In this document: one piece after another, positions 9,561 to 18,677 of the stretch
How positions within the stretch are numbered: position 1 is the stretch's first letter
Layout: every line of letters begins with the position of its first letter
DNA from: Flavobacterium sp. ACN6
GTDB taxonomy: Bacteria > Bacteroidota > Bacteroidia > Flavobacteriales > Flavobacteriaceae
Direction: 5' to 3'
Length of the DNA: 64,000 nucleotides
NCBI RefSeq assembly: GCF_002304005.1
Contig: NZ_MRCQ01000001.1
Span: 434,001 to 498,000 of the forward strand
Program-made: the position numbers and the translations under genes
Notes under the pieces: generated by a model
Told to the model about the DNA's origin: nothing
Database searches by the model: none
The model's input: only the letters and a program-made list of their open reading frames with translations

Positions 9561-11837
9561 CTATATAGGCAAAAGCGTGTCTTCAGGATCACAAGGGAAA
9601 TAAAGTACTATATCTGTACCTTCGCCTGGTCTTCCTTCTGCTCGAATGTCGCCTCCAACGGTCTGCATAATTTTTTTACACAACGCCAGCCCAACACCAG
9701 AACCGGTATACTGCTCTTGATTGTGAAGTCTTGTAAAAACTTTAAAAATAGATTCAGCGTACTTTTGTTCAAAACCAATTCCGTTATCCGAAAAACGAAC
9801 CCAGTGGCAGTATACTTTAAACCTGTCATGTATTAAAACAGCCTCTTGAGAAGCAGTTATTACAATTTTTGGTACTCTATCTGCTGCAGCATACTTTAAT
9901 GAATTTTGAAGCAGATTGATAAACAACTGGCGCATTAAAAAACCAATGGCATGCACTTCCGGCAGGTTTTCGTATTCAATAACAGCTTTACTTTCTGCAA
10001 TACTTTCATGCATTTCCTTAATTGTAGATTTTAAAGCCTTATTTAAATCTACTTCCTGCAATTTATCTCTCGTATTTTTTATTCGCGTGTACTTTAGAAT
10101 ATCTTCTAATAAACCGCTCATTCTATTGGCAGATTTCGAAACGCGCTGTAAAGAATTTGAAATTGATTCTGTTGAAATAACATCCAATTCTGAAAGCATT
10201 TTAGAAGTAATAAGCTGAATTTTACGCAATGGTTCCTGTAAATCATGTGTACTAATCCAGTTGATATTTTCAAGTTCTGAATTGGTTTCTCTTAAGATTT
10301 CGCTTTGATTACGGTACTTTTCCTCTTCTTCACTCAACATAATCAAAATTAGCTGATTATGCAAACTATGTGCGTATTGGGCAGCGCTGTTAATCTCATA
10401 CTTTGCCCATTTAATACTTTGGTTTTTAATAATTTGTTTCCAAATTTCAAATGAATTTCTAGGATGAAGTCCATTACTGTCATGAATAATACTCTTCTCT
10501 GGATCTCCTCCCCAATTAACCTCTAAAATAGTTTCTGGTCTGTACCAAATTATATTAGAATTAATTCCAAGAGAATGATAAATAATACCAGCGACATTAG
10601 AATTTTCTGCTGCTTCTGGAAAATCATCACTAATTTTATTGGTTACAAAAATATCGCTCTCTGTTTTATTCTCAATAATTTCCGTTAACGATATAATTTC
10701 TTCATCAGACGGTGTTACTCCATTTTTATAGATTTTTCCACGATATAAAAGAGAAACTCCTGATGCGTTGCAAACGTTTAAAAGTTGAGGAGTATTAATT
10801 ATCATATCTAATGAATGCTGTAGAATCGGCAGTTCAAGACCTGTTAATTGCTCTACTGCTTCAATTGTTTTTTGAGCATTCACGTTCTCATCATTAGATT
10901 GTCTAATATCTATCTGAGAAGTAATAAATTGGCCCTGCAATTTTGCTGCAAGTCTAATTTCTGGAGAAATATTTTTTTCTGAATAGTGATGGCAAGCAAT
11001 TAATCCCCACAATCTTCCGTGATGAATAAGAGAGATTGTAAGCGTAGCGCCAACACCAATATTCTTTAGATATTCTACGTGAATTGGCGATGTGCTTCGC
11101 AATATCGAAAGGCTTAAATCCAGATTTTTGTTTTCTTTATCGTCAACAGTAAAAATTGGAACAGGTTTATAATTAATATCAACAATTAATCTGAGCTGAT
11201 TTTTAATGTATAATTCTCTCGCCTGTGCGGGAATATCGGTATGCGGATAATGCAGTCCCAGAAATGGTTCTAAATCTTCATGACAGTCTTCTGCATACAC
11301 TTCCCCATTATACTGTTCATCAAAACGGTAAATCATTACACGATCATAACCCGTAATTTCACGGGTTCCATGAGCTACAAGTGCGCACAAATCTTTAAGA
11401 GATTGCGTTTTATTCATTTGACTGACAAACTGAATCGTTTGTTTGTAAACATCAGCAAGCCCTTCTTTGTCAGTAAATAACAACTCCGCTTCCAGCACAT
11501 AAATATCACTGCTTTTATGAATATTAATTTGAAATAACCTTCCAAGTAGTTTTATCTCTAACGGAAAAGCGTCCTGAACTTCATCTCCTTTAATATATGC
11601 TGAAATTTCTTCTTCGGCAATAGAGCCAAAAATCTCTTTAAAATCTTTACCTAAAACCTGACTATGAAGTAGTTCAAAATAAGAAGAGATGTTTTCTGAA
11701 CAAAAATCAATCTTCCCTTGTAAATTAATACCAATTAAAAAACCATGAGGCTGAATTTGCCCCGGTATATGTATAGGCTCGTGCTCGCAATTGGTCAAAT
11801 TAACAATGTCCCGATTAACTATATCTTTAATCTTCAT
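9561..11837 (-). CDS. bphP: Bacteriophytochrome sensor histidine kinase
   Basis: This 758-residue red/far-red photoreceptor has the order PAS-GAF-PHY-HisKA-HATPase. The biliverdin-attaching Cys is at residue 17 (TNCEHEPIHIPGQIQPHG), the bacterial position. The GAF chromophore motif is YPHTDIPAQAREL near residue 197, keeping the DIP core. The kinase H-box is STHDLQEPLRKI near residue 530, and the ATPase part has NLLQNSLKYA (N box) and DNGIGFEQKYAESIF. There is no fused receiver and no adjacent response-regulator gene, so the partner is elsewhere. The heme oxygenase gene is just upstream, so chromophore and apoprotein are made together. Confidence 0.95.
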   Translation of the reverse strand: MKIKDIVNRDIVNLTNCEHEPIHIPGQIQPHGFLIGINLQGKIDFCSENISSYFELLHSQVLGKDFKEIFGSIAEEEISAYIKGDEVQDAFPLEIKLLGRLFQINIHKSSDIYVLEAELLFTDKEGLADVYKQTIQFVSQMNKTQSLKDLCALVAHGTREITGYDRVMIYRFDEQYNGEVYAEDCHEDLEPFLGLHYPHTDIPAQARELYIKNQLRLIVDINYKPVPIFTVDDKENKNLDLSLSILRSTSPIHVEYLKNIGVGATLTISLIHHGRLWGLIACHHYSEKNISPEIRLAAKLQGQFITSQIDIRQSNDENVNAQKTIEAVEQLTGLELPILQHSLDMIINTPQLLNVCNASGVSLLYRGKIYKNGVTPSDEEIISLTEIIENKTESDIFVTNKISDDFPEAAENSNVAGIIYHSLGINSNIIWYRPETILEVNWGGDPEKSIIHDSNGLHPRNSFEIWKQIIKNQSIKWAKYEINSAAQYAHSLHNQLILIMLSEEEEKYRNQSEILRETNSELENINWISTHDLQEPLRKIQLITSKMLSELDVISTESISNSLQRVSKSANRMSGLLEDILKYTRIKNTRDKLQEVDLNKALKSTIKEMHESIAESKAVIEYENLPEVHAIGFLMRQLFINLLQNSLKYAAADRVPKIVITASQEAVLIHDRFKVYCHWVRFSDNGIGFEQKYAESIFKVFTRLHNQEQYTGSGVGLALCKKIMQTVGGDIRAEGRPGEGTDIVLYFPCDPEDTLLPI

Positions 11838-11842
11838 TCTTT

Positions 11843-12436
11843 TTATCTGCTCTCAAAGTGATTATAAATACTATCAAAAGCAAATACAGCTCCTTCTATA
11901 ATAGTATCTCCACAATTATGTTGTTGTTCGTATGCTGCTAGAAAATTCAGGAAAGATTTCCAAAAACTTCCAGTTCTATCTCCGTAACCATTAAAATAAG
12001 AAACGCCTTTATCTGTAGAAAGTTGCGGCACTCTTGAAACATTCTTTAAAATAAATCTGCCGCCAAGTGTAGAACCTTCAACAACATATAAAATTCCAAG
12101 CGCAAAAGGAATAGAAATATTTTCGGTCTTAAAAACTTTTTCAGAATTTGTCACCTCATAATTTAAGAAAGAAAGATCAGCCTCAATAAGCTGTTTTTTT
12201 CTTCTTTTTTCCAAATCTTCTAATAGTCCAGAAAATAATGGGAAAACATTTTCTTCAGTATCAGCATGAACATCATGCATTAGATTTAAATATTTGGCGT
12301 ATTCCTCAATTTTCATATCTGGCGACATAATTGACATGGAAACAGGAAGTTCTTCTAATTTTTTATGTGAGGCAGCAGTCTTCGTTTTCAAATCATTAAG
12401 AAAACCTGAAGCTACTGTTGTTGAATTTGTATTCAT
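11843..12436 (-). CDS. bphO: Biliverdin-producing heme oxygenase
   Basis: This 197-residue protein belongs to the bacterial BphO/PigA-like heme oxygenases, which open heme to biliverdin, CO and iron. The likely axial His is His24 (AASHKKLEELP), and the distal helix has the Gly-rich YVVEGSTLGGRFI motif typical of the family. It is first in a two-gene unit, 5 bp upstream of the phytochrome gene, and so should supply its chromophore. A role in iron recovery from heme is possible too, but the pairing argues for photoreceptor assembly. Confidence 0.93.
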   Translation of the reverse strand: MNTNSTTVASGFLNDLKTKTAASHKKLEELPVSMSIMSPDMKIEEYAKYLNLMHDVHADTEENVFPLFSGLLEDLEKRRKKQLIEADLSFLNYEVTNSEKVFKTENISIPFALGILYVVEGSTLGGRFILKNVSRVPQLSTDKGVSYFNGYGDRTGSFWKSFLNFLAAYEQQHNCGDTIIEGAVFAFDSIYNHFESR

Positions 12437-12483
12437 TATTTTGCTATTACTTATTTGGAGGGAGTCTATGGCAACTCTTTCTA

Positions 12484-12491
12484 CAAATTTA
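12484..12491 (-). promoter_or_regulatory. Possible -7 element for bphO-bphP
   Basis: On the minus strand this reads TAAATTTG, matching the Bacteroidota TAnnTTTG box, 47 bp upstream of the bphO start. No TTTG at the expected -33 distance was seen, so only half of a promoter is supported. Confidence 0.35.
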
Positions 12492-12554
12492 GAAAAAAAA
12501 CATTAGTAATAATTTTAAAAATACAGCTTTGTCAGTTCAAAGTATTATTTGTAA

Positions 12555-13889
12555 TTATTCTTCGATAAGACAAATTTCAAAAACAGTTTTTTCCTTCTCA
12601 TTTTTATAGAGAATATAACCTCCATGTGCTTCTATAATGTTTTTTGATAATGTCAACCCTATCCCCGCCCCTTCGTTTCGAGTGGTAAAAAAAGGAAGGA
12701 ATATTTTGTCTTCGATCTCTTTTTCAATTCCTTTTCCGTTGTCGGCAATTTTGATAAAAACCCGATTCTCTTTGGCTTCTGCCGAAATTATAATTTGCTT
12801 TTGAATGTTATTTTCTAAAGCATTTATCGAGTTCGTCAATAAGTTAATCAATACTTGTTCTGTCTGCTGCTGATCGACGTTTATTTGGTATTTAAGAGTA
12901 ATTGAATTTTCAACTTCAATATTCGCTTTTTTAAATAACGGATTCATGATTTGAAGACAATTTTCAATTAAATCCTGAAGTTCTATTTTTTCCTTTTTTG
13001 GAGAAGGCAGCATCGCCAGTTTTCGATAACCTTCAACAAACTTCTGCAAATGATCGCTTCGTCGCAGCATTGTTTCAACACTGGTTTTGATGTCGTCTAA
13101 ATCTTCTGTAGAAAGCGAATCCTGCTCCACTAAATCCTGCAGATTCTGGCAGATGGAACGAATTGGCGTTATCGAATTAAGAAGTTCATGCGAAATCACT
13201 TTCATCAAATTGATCCACGCATCTTTTTCTTTTTTTTCGACCACATTCTGAATCGAATCTATTAAAACAATAAAATAATCCTGTTCAAAAATCTCTGTGC
13301 GCGATGCCTGTAAAACAAATGTCTGTTTGTGCTGTTCGTTTATACTGATTTCTATCGCTGTTTTAATTTCGTGGAAATCATCCTCTTCAATGATTTCACA
13401 TAAAGCTGGTAACTGGTTTTTCAGATATTTCCATTTGGATACTTTTGGCACATTAAAATGACTCGAAAAATAATCGTTCATTAAAAAAACATTCCAATCC
13501 TGTTCTTGTTTTTGCAGAATGATAACGCCTGTTTCGATATTATTTAAAATCGAACGGTAAATAATATCTTTTGAAATCTGCTCGTTCTGCTTGTTTTTCA
13601 GCGTTTCATAAAGGCTGAATAAATCATTGTAGCTTTTATTAAATTTATGTTTGGAAAAATCTGATGTAAAATCGTTCTGCAGCATCGAAGCGATTGTTTT
13701 ATCATAAATCGTTACAAAATTTCGAACATAAAAATACATTTCCCGAACCATTAAAAAAACCATGCAGAGGCCGAATACTCCTGTAAATAGCAGATCAATT
13801 TTAAAAAAATAAATCGAAAATTCAATTCCAGCTACGATCAAAACTAATCGCAGAAAAAGAAGTTTATAGGTTTGTAAAGTCTTAAACAT
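12555..13889 (-). CDS. NtrB-type sensor histidine kinase
   Basis: This 444-residue membrane kinase has two N-terminal helices (about 8-45) with almost no periplasmic loop. A coiled linker, a PAS-like region (about 105-215), HisKA with VISHELLNSITPIRSI near residue 230, and HATPase with LINLLTNSINAL, DNGKGI and GAGIGLTLSKNIIEAHGG follow. The short loop suggests it senses a membrane or cytoplasmic signal. It begins 1 bp after the stop of the sigma-54-type response regulator, so the two form one operon divergent from the ABC exporter genes and probably regulate them. Confidence 0.93.
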   Translation of the reverse strand: MFKTLQTYKLLFLRLVLIVAGIEFSIYFFKIDLLFTGVFGLCMVFLMVREMYFYVRNFVTIYDKTIASMLQNDFTSDFSKHKFNKSYNDLFSLYETLKNKQNEQISKDIIYRSILNNIETGVIILQKQEQDWNVFLMNDYFSSHFNVPKVSKWKYLKNQLPALCEIIEEDDFHEIKTAIEISINEQHKQTFVLQASRTEIFEQDYFIVLIDSIQNVVEKKEKDAWINLMKVISHELLNSITPIRSICQNLQDLVEQDSLSTEDLDDIKTSVETMLRRSDHLQKFVEGYRKLAMLPSPKKEKIELQDLIENCLQIMNPLFKKANIEVENSITLKYQINVDQQQTEQVLINLLTNSINALENNIQKQIIISAEAKENRVFIKIADNGKGIEKEIEDKIFLPFFTTRNEGAGIGLTLSKNIIEAHGGYILYKNEKEKTVFEICLIEE

Positions 13890-13890
13890 A

Positions 13891-15240
13891 TTAGTTGATA
13901 TTGATATTATATTTCTCTAAACGACGGTACAAAGAACCTCTTGAAAGTCCCAATTCTTCTGCCGTTTTACTAATATTATTATTATTTTTAAGAAGTGCTT
14001 TTTCTACCGTCGCTTTTTCAACAGATGAAAGCTGAATATCATCTGGATTTTCGTCATAAGGCGTTATGATTTCTAAATCTAAATCGGAAACCGTAATGGT
14101 ATTATTTTCGCAGAGAATCACTGCGCGCTCGATCTTATTTTCCATTTCGCGGATGTTTCCGTTCCAAGCATGTTTTTCAATTTGTTCCAGCACTTTTTTA
14201 TCAAAAGAAATTTCGTCTCTTCCGTACTTTTCAATCATTTTATCTAAAAGATATTCGGCAAGCGGAATCTTATCTTCGTTTCTTTCTCGCAGCGGAGGCA
14301 AGATAATTTCCATCGTATTTATACGATAATACAAGTCTTCACGGAAGTTTTTATCAGCCACTTCCAATTTCAGGTCTAAATTGGTTGCCGTAATAATTCG
14401 AACGTTTAAAGGTCTTGGTTTTGTTTCGCCCAATCTCGTCACCGTTTTGGTTTGAATAACCTGCAGAAGTTTCGATTGTAAATGAAGCGGTACATTTCCT
14501 ATTTCGTCCAAAAAAATAGTTCCGTTCTGCGCCATTTCAAAACGTCCGGGCGTATCTGTTTTCGCATCGGTAAAAGCGCCTTTAGCATAACCAAATAATT
14601 CGCTTTCGAAAATATTAGAATTTAAAGAACCTAAATCAACGGCAACAAAAGGCTGGTTTTTTCTTTCTGACTGCGAATAAATATGATGCGCCAAAACGAA
14701 TTTACCTGTTCCGTTTTCGCCTAAAATCAAAACATTAGCATCTGTTCTTGCAACTTTATCTGCCAAAGAATATGCTTTTTTGATAATCTCAGAATTGCCC
14801 GCAAAAAAGTCATTTTTAATTTCGACTTCTTTAACTTTTCGCTGTTCTTTACGAGCTTTATCTAAGGCTTGTTTTACAGATTCTAATAGTTTTTTATTTT
14901 CCCAAGGTTTCAAAATATAGTCAAAAGCACCCGATTTCAAACCTTCAACAGCGGTTTCTACTTTTCCAAAGGCGGTCATTAAAATGACAACTGTTTTTGG
15001 CGAAAGCGTTTTGATTTCTTTCAGCAGGTACAAACCTTCTCTCCCATCTTCAAAACCAATTCTATAATTCATGTCTAATAAAACAACATCTATATTATTT
15101 TTTGCCAATAATTCGACGATATTTTTTGGATTATTGAGTGTATAAATGGTTTCAAAATACTTTTTTAGGTAGACTTTCGACGCAAAAAGTATGTCTTCCT
15201 GATCGTCGATGATTAAAATTGAAGCGTTTGTCTTTTTCAT
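13891..15240 (-). CDS. NtrC-type sigma-54-dependent response regulator
   Basis: This 449-residue regulator has a receiver domain (phospho-acceptor in VVLLDMNYRIG, near residue 57), an AAA+ sigma-54 activator domain (Walker A GENGTGKFVLA, Walker B NGTIFLDEIGN) and a Fis-type helix-turn-helix (ISKTAEELGLSRGSLYRRLE). The sigma-54 contact loop reads GAFTDA instead of GAFTGA, a variant I believe is common in Bacteroidota. It should activate a sigma-54 promoter; the divergent gap to the ABC operon has both a palindrome and a sigma-54-like site. It shares an operon with the kinase downstream. Confidence 0.95.
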   Translation of the reverse strand: MKKTNASILIIDDQEDILFASKVYLKKYFETIYTLNNPKNIVELLAKNNIDVVLLDMNYRIGFEDGREGLYLLKEIKTLSPKTVVILMTAFGKVETAVEGLKSGAFDYILKPWENKKLLESVKQALDKARKEQRKVKEVEIKNDFFAGNSEIIKKAYSLADKVARTDANVLILGENGTGKFVLAHHIYSQSERKNQPFVAVDLGSLNSNIFESELFGYAKGAFTDAKTDTPGRFEMAQNGTIFLDEIGNVPLHLQSKLLQVIQTKTVTRLGETKPRPLNVRIITATNLDLKLEVADKNFREDLYYRINTMEIILPPLRERNEDKIPLAEYLLDKMIEKYGRDEISFDKKVLEQIEKHAWNGNIREMENKIERAVILCENNTITVSDLDLEIITPYDENPDDIQLSSVEKATVEKALLKNNNNISKTAEELGLSRGSLYRRLEKYNININ

Positions 15241-15251
15241 TATTGTTCGGT

Positions 15252-15280
15252 TTTGGACGAAAGGTGTCCATTTGTGGACA
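15252..15280. promoter_or_regulatory. Palindromic enhancer-like site between regulator and ABC operon
   Basis: TGTCCA at 15265-15270 and TGGACA at 15275-15280 form a perfect 6-bp inverted repeat with a TTTG spacer. A third half-site, TGGACG, lies at 15254-15259. The group is directly upstream of the regulator start and 61 bp upstream of the sigma-54-like element, the usual place for an NtrC-type activating site. The link to this regulator is inferred from position. Confidence 0.55.
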
Positions 15281-15340
15281 GTTCAGATTTTTTTCAATAA
15301 ATAAAACATTAAAAACAAAGCAGTTACAACGTTTAAATTA

Positions 15341-15357
15341 TTGGCATGAAAATCACA
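15341..15357 (+). promoter_or_regulatory. Possible sigma-54 promoter for the ABC operon
   Basis: TTGGCATGAAAATCACA keeps the GG of the -24 element and a C where the -12 GC is expected at the correct spacing; the consensus is TTGGCACGnnnnTTGCA. The -12 part is weak (ATCACA). It lies 169 bp upstream of the ATPase start. Confidence 0.35.
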
Positions 15358-15525
15358 TTAAAACTGGTAAATCGTTAATTATTAAAGCCTTTCGGAAGTT
15401 AAAATAACAAAATAATTAGGTACAAATTACAATGTAAATTGTCTTAATTTTCAAACTTGTTTCTTTCACTTTTGAAAGCATTAAATTTTAAAAAGAAAAT
15501 CAATCAAAAACCAAAAACATCATTT

Positions 15526-16236
15526 ATGATTACTATTACAAAGCTTTCAAAAGTATTTAGAACAGAAGAATTAGAAACCAAAGCATTAAGCGAAATTTCA
15601 TTAACAATTAACCAAGGTGATTTTCTTTCGATTATGGGGCCATCTGGAAGCGGAAAATCGACTTTACTCAATATTGTCGGACTTTTGGACAGCGCTTCGG
15701 AAGGAAGTTACGAGCTTCTTGGTCAGGAAATGGTTGGTTTAAAAGAAAAACCAAAATCAAAAGCCAGAAAAGAAAACATCGGATTCATCTTCCAAAACTT
15801 CAATTTAATTGACGAATTATCGGTTTATGATAATATCGAATTACCGCTGATTTACAATAACATTCCTTCTGCTGAGAGAAAGAAAAAAGTAAATGCGATT
15901 GCAGACAAATTAGGAATTTCACATCGTTTAAAACACTTTCCGCAGCAACTTTCTGGCGGTCAGCAGCAACGTGTTGCCGTGGCAAGAGCTTTAATAAATA
16001 ATCCGAAAATTATTTTAGCCGATGAGCCAACAGGAAACCTGGACAGTAAAAACGGAAATGAAGTAATGGAATTATTAACAGATCTTCATGCCAACGGCGC
16101 TACAATCCTAATGGTAACGCACTCTGACTATGATGCTTCTTTTTCGCAGAAAACGATTTTAATGAAAGACGGAATGATTCTTTCCGAAAAACTAAATCAT
16201 AGAAATGTAGATGTTTTGGTAACTGCTAAAAACTAG
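15526..16236 (+). CDS. ABC transporter ATPase, MacB/LolD family
   Basis: This ATPase energises the three permeases that follow. The start chosen is ATG at 15526 (MITITKLSKVF), giving 236 residues, the normal family length; an in-frame start at 15457 would add a 23-residue basic tail with no family match. Walker A is GPSGSGKST (38-46), the signature is LSGGQQQRVAVARAL, and Walker B is IILADEPTGNLD. Members work with FtsX-type permeases that move lipoproteins, peptides or antibiotics rather than by classical import. It ends 1 bp before the first permease. Confidence 0.94.
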   Translation: MITITKLSKVFRTEELETKALSEISLTINQGDFLSIMGPSGSGKSTLLNIVGLLDSASEGSYELLGQEMVGLKEKPKSKARKENIGFIFQNFNLIDELSVYDNIELPLIYNNIPSAERKKKVNAIADKLGISHRLKHFPQQLSGGQQQRVAVARALINNPKIILADEPTGNLDSKNGNEVMELLTDLHANGATILMVTHSDYDASFSQKTILMKDGMILSEKLNHRNVDVLVTAKN

Positions 16237-16237
16237 A

Positions 16238-18676
16238 ATGATGCTGAAAAACTGGATTAATACTTTTATTTTTCATCTCAAAAACAACAAATTCTTTACC
16301 GCTTTAAACATTTTGGGTTTGAGTATTGGAATTGCTGGTTTGATCTTTTCGATTTTATATTGGAATGACGAACAAAGCTACAATGACTGGAATCCTAATA
16401 AAGATGTCGTTTTTCAATCTCTAAGTAAAGTAAGTCCGACCAATACATGGGGAACTAATGTTCTGACATTTGAAAGTTATTTTAAAACCGATTTTAAGGA
16501 GATAGAAAGTTATTGTTATTTAGATAATTGGTATGCCGAAAAAACAATTCAATACCAAAACAAAAAAGGCGTTTTTAATACTATAAATGCACAAAAAACT
16601 TTCTTTGAGATGTTTCCTTTTGATTTTATTAAAGGAAATAGTCAGACGGCTTTAAAAGATGAAACTTGTATTGCCATTTCTAAAAAAACAGCGCTAAATC
16701 TATTTGGAACTGTCAATGCACTCGGCAAAACGGTGACTTTTTATGATAAAAAACTTATCGTAACAGGAATTTATACCGTTCCTGGGAAATCTTCTCTGGC
16801 ACCAGATGCAATTACCAATTTTACAGCAGAGAGAATTCGGGAACATAAAGACAATTGGGGAACTTTTGATATGGGATTGTTACTAAAATTAAAAAATCCG
16901 GATGACAAGGATAAAGTGACTGCCAAAATGAACAATTTGTTCTTTAAAAACCGTTCTCTAAAATGGGCAAAAGAAGAAGGGATTTCAATTGCCAACTGGA
17001 TTAAGAAAAATGGAAAAGATGATATTAAAGTCCAGCTGGAACCGCTAAAAGATGCCAGATTACATTCGGAAATTGACGGTTATGCAGAAGGTCAGGGCAA
17101 TTATCAATTTTTGATGATTATGATGTCATTGTCTTTTTTAATATTGATTTTGTCTTTGTTCAATTACATCAATTTAGCAACTGCAAATGCCATAAAAAGA
17201 GCCAAAGAAGTTGGTGTTAGAAAAATTGTAGGCGCCTCTAAAAGTAATATTGTCCTGCAATTTATTTTTGAAACGGTGATTACAACCTCTTTCGCAATTT
17301 TGCTCGCTTTAGTCTTGGTAGAATTGTCACTGCCTTTTTATAATAATTTTTTAGAAAAGAATTTAACCATTTCTGGATATCTGTTTGCCCTTGAGCTTGT
17401 GATTATTTTTGTTGTTACAATCATTGCGGCTGGAATATTACCTGCAATTTACATTTCGAATTTTGAAACGCTGAAAGTTCTGAAAGGAGATTTCAGCAGA
17501 AGCAAAAGCGGTGTCTGGCTCCGAAATGGAATGCTGATTTTACAATTCTCGATTGCTTCTTTCTTCATGATAGGATCTTACATTGTATACCAGCAGGTTA
17601 ATTATCTGAATAAACGGGATTTAGGTTTTAAAGGAGATCAGGTTTTAGAAATTAAATATAAAAAACCTTTTTTTGACCCGAATGATGCTAAAGCAGATGA
17701 AAAACTCTTTAGAAGATACCAAACCATTAAGCAGGAAATTTCTAAAATTAAAGGCGTTTCGCAGGTTAGTACGGGTGTAATTTCATTTGCGACCGGGAGC
17801 AGTATATCATCGACTTTTAATTATAAGGACAAAACTATTCTGGGTCAGAATATAGCTGTCGATTATGGAATGCTCGAAATGATGAAAATTAAGTTGAGTC
17901 AAGGCCGTTATTTAGACCCTGCAATTGCATCTGATAGCATTGATGCTATGCTGGTGAATGAAAAAGCCTTAAAGTTAATGGATGAAAAAAATCCGATTGG
18001 CAAAATCGTAAATTGGAATAATAAAAAAGTCAAAATAATTGGTATTGTAAAAGATTTTAATCTTTGGGGACCAAAAGCCGAAATTCCGCCCATGGTATTT
18101 TTTCATCTCAGAACAATAGACTGGACGAACCTGAATGTCAATCAAATATTCGTAAAGATCAACCAAAATGATATTACAAATACGATTGGCAATATGGAGA
18201 AGTTTTGGCAGAAAAACATAGATGCCGACTCCCCTTTTCATTACGATTTTGTCGATAAAGCTTATGCGAGAAATTATAAAGAATACATCAAACAGAGTCG
18301 TCTTTTTTCGCTCTTAAACGTAATTGTAATTCTAATTGCCCTTTTCGGACTTTTTGCTTTGGCTTCTTATTCCATACAAAACCGAATGAAAGAAATCGCT
18401 ATTAGAAAAACGCTGGGTGCCGAAACCGCCGCTTTACTAAAAGAACTTTCTAAACAATACATAATCTTTTGTCTTATTGGTTATTTACTGGCTTTGTTTC
18501 CAGTTTATTACCTGCTGAATAAATGGCTTGAAGATTTTGTTTTTAGAATAGAGATTTCTGTCTATCCGTTTCTTATTGGTTTCATTGCCCTATTATTTTT
18601 AACGCTGGCCGTGGTGCTTTCACGTATGTATCAAGCGTCAAAGGTTGATGTTTTACAATATCTTAAATACGAATAA
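16238..18676 (+). CDS. ABC permease with two MacB/FtsX units, paralogue 1
   Basis: This 812-residue inner-membrane permease is twice the length of MacB. It has an N-terminal helix (LNILGLSIGIAGLIFSILYW), a periplasmic MacB-core domain (about 45-280), an FtsX helix group (about 285-410), a second helix (FSIASFFMIGSYIVY) with a second periplasmic core (about 450-680), and a C-terminal FtsX group containing MKEIAIRKTLGAETAALL. It follows the ATPase by 1 bp and precedes two closely related genes with equally tight spacing. The substrate is unknown. Confidence 0.92.
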   Translation: MMLKNWINTFIFHLKNNKFFTALNILGLSIGIAGLIFSILYWNDEQSYNDWNPNKDVVFQSLSKVSPTNTWGTNVLTFESYFKTDFKEIESYCYLDNWYAEKTIQYQNKKGVFNTINAQKTFFEMFPFDFIKGNSQTALKDETCIAISKKTALNLFGTVNALGKTVTFYDKKLIVTGIYTVPGKSSLAPDAITNFTAERIREHKDNWGTFDMGLLLKLKNPDDKDKVTAKMNNLFFKNRSLKWAKEEGISIANWIKKNGKDDIKVQLEPLKDARLHSEIDGYAEGQGNYQFLMIMMSLSFLILILSLFNYINLATANAIKRAKEVGVRKIVGASKSNIVLQFIFETVITTSFAILLALVLVELSLPFYNNFLEKNLTISGYLFALELVIIFVVTIIAAGILPAIYISNFETLKVLKGDFSRSKSGVWLRNGMLILQFSIASFFMIGSYIVYQQVNYLNKRDLGFKGDQVLEIKYKKPFFDPNDAKADEKLFRRYQTIKQEISKIKGVSQVSTGVISFATGSSISSTFNYKDKTILGQNIAVDYGMLEMMKIKLSQGRYLDPAIASDSIDAMLVNEKALKLMDEKNPIGKIVNWNNKKVKIIGIVKDFNLWGPKAEIPPMVFFHLRTIDWTNLNVNQIFVKINQNDITNTIGNMEKFWQKNIDADSPFHYDFVDKAYARNYKEYIKQSRLFSLLNVIVILIALFGLFALASYSIQNRMKEIAIRKTLGAETAALLKELSKQYIIFCLIGYLLALFPVYYLLNKWLEDFVFRIEISVYPFLIGFIALLFLTLAVVLSRMYQASKVDVLQYLKYE

Positions 18677-18677
18677 A

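Noticed and set aside
15457..15525. Longer start for the ABC ATPase
   Set aside because: The extra 23 residues are a basic stretch with no family match; ATG 15526 gives the standard start.
18645..18677. Longer start for permease paralogue 2
   Set aside because: It would overlap the previous gene by 32 bp, while ATG 18678 aligns with both sister permeases.
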